DNA of 64,000 nucleotides from Utricularia gibba (GCA_002189035.1 NEEC01000023.1:744001-808000); one strand, 5' to 3'; counted from the first letter of the stretch, positions 34,185-46,911 are shown. A program made the numbers and translations. Notes: generated by a model from the letters alone, not told the origin.

Positions 34185-37100
34185 ATGCCTGGGAACAAGT
34201 ACAATGAGGATTCGAAGGTCCCCAATACTCGAGTAGGGAGACTCCTGAGAGAGAGGGAGCTCAGAAGAAGCAACAGGGTTCATTCTTTCCTTGACGGCAA
34301 TGATGGAAATAGAGGCATTGAGATCCCTGACCATGATGTGCCAAATAACTCCATTGTAGAACGGTATTTAGAAGGAGCTGTTCAAGCCCTCAGTGAAGGG
34401 TGGGAAAGACCTGATGTTAGGCCTGTACGACAAAGATTGCTAGTGGTGGCGAACAGACTTCCTGTGTCAGCTGTAAGACGAGGTGAAGATTCATGGTCCT
34501 TGGAGATAAGTGCTGGTGGTCTTGTGAGTGCGCTTCTTGGTAAGCATTAGGGTCTTTCAGTTCCTTCCTTCATTGATGTGGTGTCTGTGTGGCAATCAAG
34601 ATTGACAGAATCTCCTTTTGCGAGCTCTTTCCCTCCAAAAGAGGTTTTAATCTAGTTACAATAAACATAAAGAGACTTCATATATGTAGGATTTTTTTAT
34701 TAGAGTTGCTACTTGATGCTTGTTACACTCTGTGTTAGGTGTTAAGGAGTTTGAGGCACGGTGGATAGGCTGGGCAGGGGTAAATGTCCCAGATGAAGCT
34801 GGGCAAAGGTCACTCACTAGAGCTCTAGCTGAGAAAGTAAGTGTCGAATCCCTCTACCTTTATTTTGAATCTCTTTGTTTTTTCCACAAGTTCTTAGATG
34901 AGTGCCTTTTTTTTTCTGTAGAGATGCATTCCTGTCTTCCTTGATGAAGAGATTGTCCATCAGTACTACAACGGCTACTGCAACAATATACTTTGGCCTC
35001 TGTTTCATTATCTTGGGCTTCCACAAGAAGACCGTCTTGCAACTACCAGGAGTTTCCAGTCACAATTTACTGCTTACAAAAAGGCAAATCAAATGTTTGC
35101 TGATGTTGTTAATAAACATTATGAAGAAGGTGATGTTGTTTGGTGTCATGACTACCACCTAATGTTCCTCCCAAGTGTCTAAAAGATTGCAATAGCAAGA
35201 TGAAGGTGGGTTGGTTTCTGCATACCCCATTTCCATCTTCAGAAATTCACCGTACACTACCTTCTCGCTCTGAGCTATTACGAGCTGTTCTAGCTGCAGA
35301 TTTGGTTGGGTAATTTTTCTTGAACTTCTGACTATTTTTATCTTGAATTTCATGTGTGCCTATCTTCTGGTAAGGTGCATGTCTCATTCTACATGAATGT
35401 TGATTACAATTTTTCTGATAACAGTTTCCACACGTATGACTATGCAAGACATTTTGTGAGTGCTTGTACCCGTATTCTTGGACTCGAGGGTACCCCTGAA
35501 GGAGTAGAAGATCAAGGGCGGTTAACACGTGTGGCGGCAGTATGCTTGCATGATCTTTCTTCCTACAAATGACTCAGTTACTGGTCATCATCTTGTTAGT
35601 ATGAGTTTCTTCTTATGACATCTTTTCATTTGTGTTCTACAGTTCCCAATAGGAATTGACTCCGAGAGGTTCATCCGAGCTGTTGAAGTCGAACATGTAC
35701 AAAGACGCATCAGAGAATTAAAAGAAAGATTTGCTGGAAGAAAGGTTTTTCCCCGTTGTATATAATGCTAGTGCCCTCAATTCCTCATGTAAATTACTGG
35801 CATACAAAACCTTTTGCATCTGCCACTTAAGATTGTTTTGCATTTTCAGGTAATGCTTGGTGTTGATCGGCTTGATATGATCAAGGGAATCCCCCAGAAG
35901 ATACTAGCGTTTGAAAAATTTTTGGAGGAAAACCCGCAATGGCATGATAAGGTTGTGTTGCTGCAAATTGCTGTGCCGACAAGAACTGATGTTCCTGAAT
36001 GTATGATCTATTGATAGGCTCTACCATTCGTTGAAGCATCAGTCATATTATGCACCTTGAAACTTACCTATTTCTGGTGTGTGATGCTTGAAGATCAAAA
36101 GCTTACAAGCCAGGTTCATGAAATTGTTGGAAGGATTAACGGGAGATTTGGAACTCTCACCGCTGTTCCTATTCATCATCTGGTATTGATCTTTCTCAAC
36201 AATTTTGGATTCAAGTACTTGAAAGGTTGCTTTTTGGGATCCAGATGCATCATCTTTAGGTCTCCGTGTTTGTATGCAGGATCGCTCACTTGATTTCCAT
36301 GACTTGTGTGCCCTCTACTCTGTGACCGGTAAGGAGTGTTTGTTGGTACATTTCTATACATAGTGTCCGCCTTGGCAATAGAAACACTTACCACTGCTGA
36401 GAAATGATAATGTAGAATTGTCACTTTTTAAATGAACCGATTGTGTGGTCTCAACTTGCCGTTTCTGGTGTTGTTTCCCATAAAACAGCTACTTGTGAAA
36501 AATTATTGCCGTGATGATAAACTGATCGTTCACAGCTCGAACCCAATCGCATGTCCTATATTCTCTTGTCGAGCTTTGAAACTCACTCAATTTGATACCT
36601 GAGTACACTTACTGAGCATCTGCTTATCTTTTCCCTAGATGTTGCACTTGTTACTTCTCTACGAGATGGGATGAACCTCGTCAGCTATGAGTTTGTGGCT
36701 TGTCAAGACTCCAAGAAAGGGGTTCTCATCCTCAGTGAAGTATATGCGTTATCTCTTTCTATTAGCTCCATTCCGCACTTAGTGATACATCTAAGAATGC
36801 CAACTTCTTTTTCCACCAGTGGTGGACTCTTCTGAATCATATTAGACGATCGCTGTGGTAAATGCAGTTTGCTGGAGCAGCACAGTCTCTAGGAGCTGGC
36901 GCAATTCTTGTGAATCCATGGAACATCACGGAGGTTGCTGCTGCAATAGGCCAAGCTTTGAAGATGCCTGCTGATGAAAGAGAGAAACGACATAGGCATA
37001 ACTTTGAGCATGTGACGACACATACTGCCCAGCAATGGGCAGAGTTCTTTGTAAGGTGTGTCCCCATATGGCAGAGTTCATAACTGAATTTTCCCTCCAT

Positions 37101-38755
37101 GTTCCCTGTGATCCTTGAGCTGTTTTTACTCACTTGCAAGTGTTTCTGGATGTTCATGCAGTGAGCTGAATGATACTGTTATCGAAGCTCAGCAGAGGAT
37201 CAGGAAGGTTCCACCCCAAATCGTGATCAGTGATGCCATCAGACGTTATCAGGAGTCCAGCAACCGGTTACTTATACTGGTAAGCACCGTCTTTCTTCTC
37301 ATATGCCACAGCAAATCTGAACGCACTGTCCGTTTATGCAGGGTTTTAATGGCACGCTGACTGCACCAGTTGATACTCCAGGAAGACGTGGAGATCAGAT
37401 CAAAGAAATGGAACTTAAATTACACCCTGACTTGAAAGGGCCACTGACCATGCTTTGCAATGACCCGAATACTACAGTTGTGGTTCTTAGTGGAAGCCCT
37501 CGAACAGTCCTTGATGATGTACGTGCATGTTTCCGTTATGGCGCTCGCTGCTCACAACATCCCTTGCTAATTGATCGCTTTAGCAGAACTTCGGTGAATA
37601 CAACATGTGGTTGGCAGCTGAGAACGGCATGTTCCTGAGGTGCACCAAAGGGGTGTGGATGACGACAATGCCCGAGCACCTGAACATGGACTGGGTTGAC
37701 AGTGTAAAGGTACGAGGCATACTGTCAGGCTCTGCACCTCATGTTTCTCTATATGAATCCCACCTCACCAGGGTCCGCCAACCATTTCAGCATGTGTTCG
37801 AATATTTCACTGAAAGAACTCCAAGATCCCATTTCGAGCATCGTGAAACTTCGCTCTTGTGGAGCTACAAGTATGCAGGTATCATCATCATTTCCCGTTT
37901 TCGAATGTGGATAGAAGGGGATCCGAAAATGAGATGACCATTCTTGGTTGATACACACACAGATGTCGAATTCGGAAGGTTACAAGCTAGAGACATGCTG
38001 CAGCATCTCTGGACCGGCCCCATATCCAACTCCTCTGTCGATGTTGTTCAAGGTAGCCGTTCTGTTGAGGTCCGCGCTGTGGGGGTCACGAAGGTAACCA
38101 GCCAACCCTCCACTAGCTCCCTACACAGTCTGTGTTGGATGCATATCCTTACACTGTCTCTCACAGGGAGCAGCGATCGATAGAATACTAGGAGAGATCG
38201 TCCACGGCAAAGCCATCGGCACACCCATAGACTACGTCCTATGCATCGGGCACTTCCTTGGAAAGGTATGCCTGGCCTATCCATGCTTCTGGGTACCCTG
38301 TTTGCCTTGTGTCTTCATTATGTGGAGGTTTGAGGCAGTGCATGATTCAGGACGAGGATGTGTATACGTTTTTCGAGCCAGAGCTCCCTCCGGAGTCACT
38401 GGGTCTATCAAGAACCAAAGGGGGGGCGGATGCGATCAAGGTTTCCTCCCTGGACAAGAGGGTGTCTCCAAAGATCCCCACCGGGAGAACCAGCCCCAAG
38501 CCTCCCAGCAAATACCACCAAAACCACCACTTCATGAACTCGAACTCGGACAAGAAGTCGAACGCGGGGAGCGGCAAACGAGTGTCACCGGAGAGCACAT
38601 CTTGGAACGTTCTGGATCTGAAGAAGGAGAACTACTTCTCCTGCGCCGTCGGCCGCACACGGACCAACGCCAGGTATCTCCTCAACTCCCCAGATGATGT
38701 CGTAGCGTTTTTGAAGGAGTTGGCTGAAGCTTCGTCCACGTCCGCCTCCACTTAG
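34185..38755 (+). CDS. TPS1: Trehalose-6-phosphate synthase, class I (TPS1), one-base frameshift
   Basis: TPS1 makes trehalose 6-phosphate from UDP-glucose and glucose 6-phosphate, the sucrose-status signal. Seventeen exons: 34185-34539, 34739-34836, 34922-35309, 35425-35539, 35643-35744, 35850-36000, 36094-36182, 36280-36328, 36639-36739, 36868-37055, 37162-37279, 37342-37518, 37587-37709, 37791-37878, 37963-38093, 38167-38265, 38351-38755; 925 residues after one correction. N-terminus MPGNKYN and [10 protein letters not shown] are class I marks. The GT20 core shows [57 protein letters not shown] and [17 protein letters not shown]. The TPP-like domain has GFNGTLT in place of the phosphatase DxDxT motif, so only synthase activity is expected. 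Frameshift: LPKCLKDC at 35173 (AAA reads AA). Confidence 0.95.
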
Positions 38756-39055
38756 CGCCGCCGCATCCGGCTGCCTTCATCCACAAGCTCTACTAAGCAA
38801 GTCAGTGCTGCTGGGAAGGAGCGGGCCAGTTCATCATGCCTTGCTGATACACCACGCCTTGCCTTGTTAGATGTAAAAACAACCTTCTTCGGGACGACAG
38901 ATGGTTCCAGTTCGTAATGTCATTAGTGTCGACAGCTCGTCAGGCGAAGCAGCTGAGCTCCTTTTCTAAAACTAGCCCATTCTTTGGGCCCATTATTAGC
39001 CCCAATTAGCCCAAGTGTGGCTCTTCAGTTTGGGTCGGGAAACAGCCCATCGCTG

Positions 39056-40255
39056 ATGGCAATCTTGTTTGGATATGGTTTCTTATCCCCCGCCGGGCTC
39101 CCGCAAACAGCAAAGCTCTCGCGGATTTCCCGACCATCTCTTGTGGACATTCCGATGATCGCCGTAGCACGCGTCGCATTGACTGGGCTAGCAGCCATCG
39201 CGGCGCGTGGAGCTTCTTCGACTATCGGCATCCCGCCGGCGGCACAATCCTACCTACGTTACTCCATCAGAACTCCGGGTTTTTCCCTCAGCGCCACCCT
39301 GGGCCAAACCGAGACAGCTCCGGCGCCGCAGCGATATGAGTTCGCGGACTATGATAAGGACGAAACGTACGGAGAAGTGAACCGGATCATCGGGAGCAGA
39401 GCGACCGATGATGGGCGAGGGATGGAGTATCTGTTAGAGTGGAAGGATGAGCACGCGCCGACGTGGGTTCCGTCGCAGTACATAGCGAACGATGTCGTCG
39501 CGGAGTACGAGACCCCCTGGTGGACCGCCGTCAAGAAAGGCGATGACGCCGCTCTAAAGCAGATGATCGAATCCGACGACGGCAGAGACGTGGACGCCGT
39601 CGATGAGGAGGGCCGCACTGCCCTACTCTTCGTCGCCGGCCTCGGCTCCGAGCAGTGCGTCACACTCCTTGCGGAGGCAGGGGCCGACGTCAATCACCGC
39701 GAGAAGAGCGGCGGCCTGACTTCCCTGCACATGGCTGCAGGATACGTGAAACCAGAGATCGCAGACCTGCTGATAAAATTCGATGCAGATCCGGAAATTG
39801 CAGACGCGCGGGGACGAACGTCGTTGGAATTGGCGAAGGAGATCCTGATGGCGACGCCGCAGCTGCAATTCGCGAGGAGAATGGTGCTGGAGAGGGTGAT
39901 AAGAGTTATAGAATCGGAGATCTACGAGTTCGGGGTGGTAGAACAGATAATGGAGAGGAGAGGAAAAGGCGCAAACATGGAATATCTAGTGAAGTGGAAG
40001 GACGGCGGGCCGAACGAGTGGGTGAAGGCAGCGGCGGTGGCGGAGGATCTGATTAGGGATTTCGAAGCGGGGTTGGAGTACGCGGTGGCGGAGGCGGTTT
40101 TGGAGCGGCGGAATGCGGCGGAGAAGGGGAAAACGGAGTACCTAGTGAAATGGGCGGACATGACGGAGCCGACGTGGGAGCCAGAGGAAAACGTGGATCC
40201 CCAGATGATTAGCTCCTTCCTTCACCACGCCCCAAAACTAGAACATGAACCTTAA
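39056..40255 (+). CDS. CAO: cpSRP43, chloroplast signal recognition particle 43 kDa protein
   Basis: Chaperone that binds light-harvesting chlorophyll proteins in the stroma and delivers them with cpSRP54 to Alb3. Intronless, 399 residues. A transit peptide rich in Ala/Ser/Arg occupies about residues 1-85. Chromodomain 1 ([11 protein letters not shown]...[19 protein letters not shown]) lies near 100-145, ankyrin repeats near 150-280 ([40 protein letters not shown]), chromodomain 2 ([12 protein letters not shown]...[14 protein letters not shown]) and chromodomain 3 ([10 protein letters not shown]...[20 protein letters not shown]) at the C-terminus. The first ATG is 39056; a longer frame would begin with TTG at 38984. 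An internal ATG (MIAVARVAL) is less likely the start. Confidence 0.95.
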   Translation: MAILFGYGFLSPAGLPQTAKLSRISRPSLVDIPMIAVARVALTGLAAIAARGASSTIGIPPAAQSYLRYSIRTPGFSLSATLGQTETAPAPQRYEFADYDKDETYGEVNRIIGSRATDDGRGMEYLLEWKDEHAPTWVPSQYIANDVVAEYETPWWTAVKKGDDAALKQMIESDDGRDVDAVDEEGRTALLFVAGLGSEQCVTLLAEAGADVNHREKSGGLTSLHMAAGYVKPEIADLLIKFDADPEIADARGRTSLELAKEILMATPQLQFARRMVLERVIRVIESEIYEFGVVEQIMERRGKGANMEYLVKWKDGGPNEWVKAAAVAEDLIRDFEAGLEYAVAEAVLERRNAAEKGKTEYLVKWADMTEPTWEPEENVDPQMISSFLHHAPKLEHEP

Positions 40256-41273
40256 TTTTGGGGTTGTCTTCGAAAGACAATTAATTCAACTGGTCTTCAT
40301 TCTTGCCGAAAGGAAGAGGTGTTTGTTGCCTCCCAAACAGCGTCGATCCTGCAAAGAACACACACCACAATTTCAGTGCAAACAAGGGAGAAAACCTGAA
40401 CAGGGGGAGACCTGTCTGTGTTGGTGTGTGATACAGCAACACAAACTGTTCTTTCGTTCGGGTCCAAACGGCTCCTCGCGTAGTAATCCTGAAGAAGCTG
40501 TTCTTCCGAGAGGGACTGTGTACCTGCCGGAGAACAACATACCAGGCCATGATTGGAAAGACACCACCACCCACTGTAACCTCCTCTCATTAAATATTCT
40601 CAAAAACACATCCAAATACAGATGAAATAGGAGCCCATCACAAACTTGAAGAGCTGAATTTGCACGCTTTGTGAAAAACAAAAAAAAAAAAAAAAGTTTC
40701 GCTGGATGGGATGGATACTAGCCTTCGCAGTGCTTCTTCCAGGTCATTGCTGTTGTTGATACTAGGGATTCCCTTCAGCGGCCACCAAGATAAGAACTTG
40801 GAAATGGAAAATGAAGATTGCTGAGAGCCGGTTCCTGGTAGTGGTAGCATAGGCTCGAAACGCTGGTCATGGCTGAAGGAAATGCGACGGGATGAAATGG
40901 GAGGCATCCCAGAGCCGAATGAGATGAAGAACTTGGTAGTGCAATCCAATGGAATCCAGAAATTTGAAAGCAATCTTATGGATGATGCAGACCCAAGGGG
41001 GCCCAAAGTCCCTTTCCGTGGAAGAGACGAACACCCTTGGTAGTGAAGTTCTTAGCTTTTGCGCCGATCATCGCAGACATGGCGTCAAATTATGACTTAG
41101 GAGCCACCAAGATAAGAACTTGGAAATGGGAAATGAAGATTGCTGAGGTCCGATTATGACTGTAAATCCCTGAGAATGTGTAATAGAACTAGGGTTTCGT
41201 GGGAGGGAGAAAGAGATGATTTCTCATATTAATGGGGTTTACCTGTATACTCTTTTCAACAGGTAAATTACTG
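40256..41273. other. Spacer with direct repeat and an orphan exon-like fragment
   Basis: A 45-bp direct repeat (GCCACCAAGATAAGAACTTG...GATTGCTGAG) occurs at 40781-40825 and 41103-41147 with one mismatch. Between the copies, plus-strand 40826-41043 reads openly (SIGSKRWSWLKEMRRDEMGG, IPEPNEMKNLVVQSNGIQ, ADPRGPKVPFRGRDEHPW then TAG) with no start codon and with TGA just upstream. It looks like a stranded exon of an unrecognised gene. A poly-A tract lies at 40679-40695. Confidence 0.4.
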
Positions 41274-42390
41274 ATGCTTCGCGCTCCCTTCTCGGCAACC
41301 AATCAGGCCATCCGCCGCACCCTCAGTCACGGCCGTTTGATTTCTTCCACCGCACATCTGAGTGATTCATGGATCCAGAAGATGAAGGGGATGATAACTG
41401 GCAAGAAACCTGCCGCCGCCGAGCAAACCGAGTCTTTCACACTTCTCCGTGAGCAGACCTTCCTCCCAGCCCTTATCTCCCATCAATGGCTGTTTTTTGA
41501 TCGCTTGAAGAATCGCAGGGTTTGCGGAGGAGATGGGTAAGGCTAGAAAATTGGGACAATTGAAGCAGTTCGTGATCGGGAGGGGCAGTGAGGCCACTTT
41601 TAAGGATGCTTTCGAGAAGCAGGAGGCAATCGTACGATACCTGGGTGGGTTTGATCCGAGTGGCGAGGTACTTGCCTTCTTTCCCTTTCCCCCACATTTT
41701 TAGCGAACAGATTAGAGTTGTCTTGAAAGGAATGTGCTTTCTGGTGTCTTTAGACGACCCAGATGCTTCGATTTGGCCGCGTGTTCTTCCTGTCTGTAGC
41801 AAGCATTGTGACTCTGCTCTAGATACATGCTGATGAACTTGAAGGGCTGAAATCCCTTATGTGTTCACCTTCTGTTGTTTCCATGTCTCAGGCCATCCAG
41901 CCTAGCCATAAGGTGGAGGCAGCCAAGCACTGCAATTGCACGATACTAGATGTTGAAAATGCCTTGTCGAAATTCACATGGGCGAAAGAAGCTCATAAGA
42001 AGATTGAAAAACTTAAAGCGGAAGGCAAACCAATGCCGAAGACCTTGTCCGAGGTATTCCTCAATCCTTCTCAGGACCTGTGTTGCTGTCAGAATGATGC
42101 ATAAGGTAGACTTTCTGAAGGTCACCTTCTGGTTTGATTTGCAGGTTCAGAAGATGATGGGATCTTCTCCCTTGGATCTTGCAAGGTCCAACTTGGCCAA
42201 GAGTGGGCAAATAAGCCGGAATGCTCCATGTCCCTGTGGTTCAAAAAAGTTATACAAGAGGTAATTCATTGTGTTCTTGATGTGAAGCTAGTGCTACACA
42301 CAGATGGACACAAATTCATCTTTTCCACAAGGCTTAACGCGTTGAAGGTGGTGTCTTTCATTCAGGTGCTGTGGGAAGGATCAGAAGTAG
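41274..42390 (+). CDS. SEC-C zinc motif protein, probably mitochondrial
   Basis: Five exons: 41274-41448, 41519-41667, 41892-42053, 42145-42260, 42366-42390; 208 residues. The C-terminus RNAPCPCGSKKLYKRCCGKD is a SEC-C type zinc-binding motif (CxC...CC), as at the end of bacterial SecA. The middle (EAIVRYLGGFDPSGE, EAAKHCNCTILDVENALSKF, AHKKIEKLKAEGKPMPKTLS) is a conserved plant/mitochondrial-type sequence that I know only as uncharacterised. The N-terminus MLRAPFSATNQAIRRTLSHG is Arg-rich, Ser-rich and amphipathic, fitting a mitochondrial presequence. An in-frame ATG at 41232 is possible but would put a non-basic leader in front. Function unknown. Confidence 0.85.
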
Positions 42391-43313
42391 CTGAGAAGCT
42401 ACGGCATTTTGTTCTTTAACATCCAAAGAGCATGAACCGAGTAATTTCTTCATTTCCTGCTTTGTACTCCTAGAAATTATATGATCCTCCCCTGAAATGG
42501 ATTCTAGCCCACCAGGTGTCTGGCATTCATCGGCTTATACTCCTCTGTGTATAAGTATACAGTTCACATGATGATACCCTAAAATCCTACGATGAGCCAA
42601 GAACAACATTGTACGGAGACTCATTTACGCATGGAATGGGAGATATACCAGCTCCCTTCATTGGAGCACGAGTTCATAGTGATGCTGCTGCCATTCAGGT
42701 TGTTGAGGCCCGCAGATGTGGATAAGTCTTTTGTGGTTGCTGTCCAGTCATCGTTCCATAGACTAGATTGGAAGAAAACAGGAAATCCTGATCTTCCTGT
42801 TTAGCCCAAGACCTCGGATTTCCCTATGAACTTTTACAAAAACAACTGCTCTGATCTTCCTCCGCTAAAACCCCCCTGATGGTAATGAAGGAGGCAACGC
42901 ATCTCTCATCCTTTGTTGCCGGTCACCTGCAACGGAAACGCATGAGGGGCTGGGAATTGAATAAAAAAACGTGCAGCTGTTTCCCGATAAAACAAAATGC
43001 GAGGAAGTTAGGTGACTCCGGTGGGCCGGGACATGCAGGGTTGGAGGATGCTGCCTGGTCAGCATCCAACCGTCCCTGATGTGTTCGTTCCTAGTCCAGT
43101 CAGATATGGCTGCGCACGTGCCCTGGACTCTGCTTCCTCCGGCCTTCCCATTCCTTGACTCCCAGACTTCTCCAACCCACGGTAACTGCTACGCGCCGCC
43201 GCTATATTACTTTTCTATTCATCTGTGTGGATGTATATATATACACACGCGCACACACACGTACCCTTCCTTGAGCAATTCCCAATTCCCCTGCATCAAG
43301 AATCTAAACCAAA
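42391..43313. other. Spacer and promoter of SIB1-like gene
   Basis: No gene seen. 43150-43310 has promoter features: a W-box core TTGACTCC near 43155, a TATA-like tract GTATATATATAC at 43232-43243 and a CA/CG dinucleotide tract directly after it, about 70 bp before the VQ start codon. Confidence 0.45.
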
Positions 43314-43706
43314 ATGGCTACTTCGCGATCGGTGGCGAAGAGGAAGACCAACGATCCTCTGAAGGTGGTGTATATATCGAGCCCGATGAAGGTCAAAACG
43401 AGCGCTTCCAATTTCAGATCCCTGGTTCAGCAACTCACCGGCAAGAACTCGGATATTTCGCAGTACATGGATTCAAACGCCGCCCCATCCGAGACCTTCC
43501 ACGATTTCGACGCCTCCATCGATTCCTCCAGTCCGCAAACCTACTCCTACTCGGCGCCGCCGATGCCAATCGGAACGGGGATGATGATGATGCCGCCGGC
43601 GAAAGCAGCAGCCTTCGCGCCTGAAATGAAGGACCAACTGGATCCGCACACCTTCTACCCCCAGTCTCCGTATGATGCGACTCGTGGAAGTTACCTAAGT
43701 TACTGA
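43314..43706 (+). CDS. VQ protein, SIB1/SIB2-like (sigma factor binding protein)
   Basis: Intronless, 130 residues. VQ motif FRSLVQQLTG near residues 34-43, preceded by LKVVYISSPMKVKTSAS, the arrangement of SIGMA FACTOR BINDING PROTEIN 1/2. These proteins bind WRKY33 and plastid SIG1, and link defence signalling to chloroplast transcription. The C-terminus has a methionine run (GTGMMMMPPAKAAA) from an ATG microsatellite, then a Tyr/Ser-rich end. The basic N-terminus (SVAKRKTND) could serve nuclear or plastid targeting. A W-box core in its promoter fits WRKY feedback, by inference. Confidence 0.88.
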   Translation: MATSRSVAKRKTNDPLKVVYISSPMKVKTSASNFRSLVQQLTGKNSDISQYMDSNAAPSETFHDFDASIDSSSPQTYSYSAPPMPIGTGMMMMPPAKAAAFAPEMKDQLDPHTFYPQSPYDATRGSYLSY

Positions 43707-43946
43707 TACGCACGCCGGGGCACCTTGGCGTTCTCGAGATTTTTTCTCTGCCCTCCTTTCGGCTCTGTAAATCCTCTCCTGTTCGTTGTTTAGGAGTATT
43801 TCTTTCAAAGAAAATAAATACGCTGAATTTATACATGTAATGGTCAACGGCTAAACCCATCACGCCGATTCTTGGTTCTTGTCTAGCACAGAGAGCATCT
43901 TCTTCCATATCACCAGCATGTGGCGAGGTGGCGTGTGGTTCACTCT

Positions 43947-45467
43947 TCACTGTGTGAGAGGCAGACATTCGAGCTCAATCTCCAGCACTCCCCTCTCCAC
44001 ATTCTGCAGCTTGATGGAGATGTCTTGTTTCACCCTCCCATCTTCCCAACTGATGACCCCATCGACTACCAGCGCATTCTCCTTGCTTGCTTTCCACGTC
44101 CCCAGATGCGTCGCCTCGCTTACGGCGGAGCTCTCCGATGCCTTGGCAGCCGACAGCAGCGGCTGGATGTCGATCTCTGCATCCCCCATGAAATCGTCCG
44201 TCGAGAACGTGTCCTTGTCGTACACCAACTGCCAACACACACACACACATGAATGGTGGTTTGTATGCTGCACTTGCTTCTCCAGTGAGAAATTTACCAG
44301 CTTGAGAGGAGGCACGTTTTCAGGAATGGAGAGCATTATGCATTCGTTCCACACAGGGTTGAGGTTGTTCTTGATGACCCTCGTCTTCATGGACTGCAAC
44401 AACAACCCAAAGAAACGCACTTGATTTGTGAATTCGGAACGCAGCTTAAGAGGCTGTTACCTGGTTTCCGAGCGACAGGATGACGTAGGGGTCGCTCGTC
44501 ACCATGTCCCTCACTGCTAGATTCGTACCTCTGACGATGTTTACCTTGATCAACCCCACAAACTCAACCATGCCTGCCTGAAGATCAGGAGCATGAGGAG
44601 GAGGAGGAGGAGGATTCATGTGTCACTAGTGATTCGCCGTCAACTTCCAAATATTCTGAAGCAGGGGGAGAGACATTTACCATTGAGTTGCATTTCTTGG
44701 TCAGCTTGTGGTCTGCTTTCTTCCAGCTATTGCGGAAGGCGTGCCCCTTTCCTCCGGATCCACGATGGCCTGCTCGCTTCGAGGTGTTGCCAGAAGAGAC
44801 TGATGGTGGAAAGGGGCAAGCCAAATGTAGATCCATATTCATGAACTGTTGTGTCTCATACTTTCTCCTGAACAATGGAAAGGATCATTGAGAAGAAGCC
44901 ATTGGTACCACCCCATTGCACAGCAGTCATACCTGATGAAATCGCTTCGTTCTTCTGCTGATGAATCAGGCTTTGGTTTTCTGTAGTTATCCGGGAGGTG
45001 TGCTTCATACTTGGCATTTACATTAACATTTCCACCCATTTCCATTAACGCCTCCACTTGCTCGTCGGTCCACTCATCCAGTTTCACTGATAGCACCTGT
45101 TGGTGAAACTTCAGATATGAGAGCAGCTTAAGATCAAATCATGGAGTTTCAGAAGATGATCCCACCTTCGATATGTGCACACCAAGGCTCCTATGCACTC
45201 CTGAGCATTTGATACAAATAAAAGCTCCGAAGGTCAACGTTCTGTCCCAGAAAAATCACAAGGACAGAAGAATCATCAGAGAAATGTCTCAGATTTCAGG
45301 ACAGCATCAGGGAAAGAGGAATCAGGGCCTTTAAAAGAGATGAAATCTGGGCCTTACACCCACTTAGGATCGGGAGATCCACAGTCAGCGCAGAACTTGT
45401 TTCCAGCTTCGGTTGATATACTCTCTAGCCTCCCTCGTGGATCTGAATCATTGAACATCGACACCAT
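43947..45467 (-). CDS. ArfGAP with C2 domain (AGD11/12/13 type)
   Basis: GTPase-activating protein for ARF small GTPases in vesicle traffic, with a C2 domain for Ca2+/phosphoinositide binding. Seven exons: 45467-45358, 45241-45166, 45096-44933, 44867-44681, 44577-44461, 44393-44298, 44228-43947; 343 residues, close to the family's roughly 340. The zinc finger reads CADC-x16-CIKC, followed by [20 protein letters not shown] with the catalytic Arg. The C2 domain starts at [20 protein letters not shown] and [12 protein letters not shown], then [15 protein letters not shown] and [20 protein letters not shown], with the Ca2+-binding Asp residues present. Every exon joins in frame. ATG 45467 is the first in frame. 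Confidence 0.93.
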
Positions 45468-46469
45468 TGTAAATGACAAACATCAGTTCGTTTTTGAGTC
45501 TTGGTCGTTATACCAAATCAAGCGTGCTACTACTCACTGGAAGAGGAGGAATCTTTACATTCCCTGGCTGAGTTCTCCAACCGAAAGAGGTCATAGAGGC
45601 AGAGACCTGATGATTGAGATGGCCAGTGTTGACTGAGCAACAGTATATCATGTTCATGTGAGCTTGAGATGGACTAACTACCAAAGGTGTGCCATCATAA
45701 TGCACTTCAGAAGCCACAAATGACAGCGCCAAGAACGGATAATCTAAACATACCCGGGCAATCTTTGGTATCTGAATTTCCTTCTTGATTCGACATTTTT
45801 TTGATCCGAAATTCAAGACCCAACTCCAGAAACCTCCCCTATGATCTCAAAGAAACCACATGTTCAACTCTCTTCTGCATTATACAGGTATAATGAGTCA
45901 CACCCAAAAACATGAAATTGATCAATCAACCGAGAATATTACAGTGGATGATTCTTACATGATGAAGAGCCACGGTAACAAATATCGTCCCCCAAGAGGA
46001 AATGCAGGTCCTTCAATCATATCATCATCAGCACGTTCGCCAAACGCAATCCAATAAATTCATACGGCATTTGGGTCAAGGATGTACGCAAAGCGAATGG
46101 CCGTGATGATTGTTGATGCTCTCTTCAGAGCAGAGGCGCCTTAATTCCTCTTCCTGATGCTGACAAGAGAAAGAAACAAGCCAAGGGTGACAACAAGAGG
46201 ATCATCAATTGCAGGGAGAAAGTTATCCATGTTGGGGAGCCATTTTCTTCTGGCCGTTGGCCATCACCCCCAACAAAAAACGAAGGAAAGAGAAAGAAAG
46301 GATCTTTATAATATAAACATGTTTTTTATATGCTATGAAATTCCACCTCGGATTCACTTGACCATCGGACCTCACTCTCAGATCGGAGGTTCAGACAAAT
46401 CCGAACTCCTCATTTTTTACGAACAGCTTCAAACCAAAACCTCCGGAGATAAGATACATACCTGAAACC
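45468..46469. promoter_or_regulatory. Divergent intergenic region ArfGAP / small plastid protein
   Basis: No coding sequence recognised. A TATA-like element TTTATAATATAAAC lies at 46305-46318 and fits the plus-strand gene starting at 46470. The minus half presumably holds the ArfGAP leader. Confidence 0.4.
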
Positions 46470-46911
46470 ATGGCAACCGCACCATCGCCATCGCTCCCCC
46501 TGCAGATGTTTAATACGGCACTCCCTGTCGGGCATCCCAGCAACCTATTTCTCCTGAAAACGGCGCCGTTCGCGAGGAACCCCATTGTCCGGACTTGTTG
46601 TTCTCGGCGGCCGGAGAGCCGTGAATCAGGCCAGGAAAATGGCTCAATGGGTTTACAGGTGGGCTTCCTTTCAAGTTTCAACCTCTACCAGTTTTCACAA
46701 TCACATCATTTGATTTTTTGGGCAGGAAGATTTGATGTACCTGGTGAAATTGGGAGCAGGCTCCGTTGTAGGCGCGGCGGCAATAAAATATGGAAGCGTA
46801 ATTTTCCCAGAAGTCACACGCCCAAATCTCGCCCAGGCCGTGTTAATGATTTCAGTTCCAGTTCTTGTTTCTGTATTGCTTTTGGCCAGGCAGAGCCGTG
46901 GGGTGGAATGA
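46470..46911 (+). CDS. Small plastid-type single-pass or hairpin membrane protein
   Basis: Two exons, 46470-46658 and 46726-46911, joined by a 67-nt GT-AG intron, give 124 residues. Exon 1 (MATAPSPSLPLQMFNTALPV ... ARNPIVRTCCSRRPESRE) is a Ser/Arg-rich chloroplast transit peptide. Exon 2 (EDLMYLVKLGAGSVVGAAAI, KYGSVIFPEVTRPNLAQAVL, MISVPVLVSVLLLARQSRGV) carries two hydrophobic stretches separated by FPEVTRPN, suggesting one or two membrane spans. It is a conserved-looking plant protein whose function I do not know. The exon 2 frame is only visible once the intron is removed, so simple ORF scans miss it. Confidence 0.75.
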
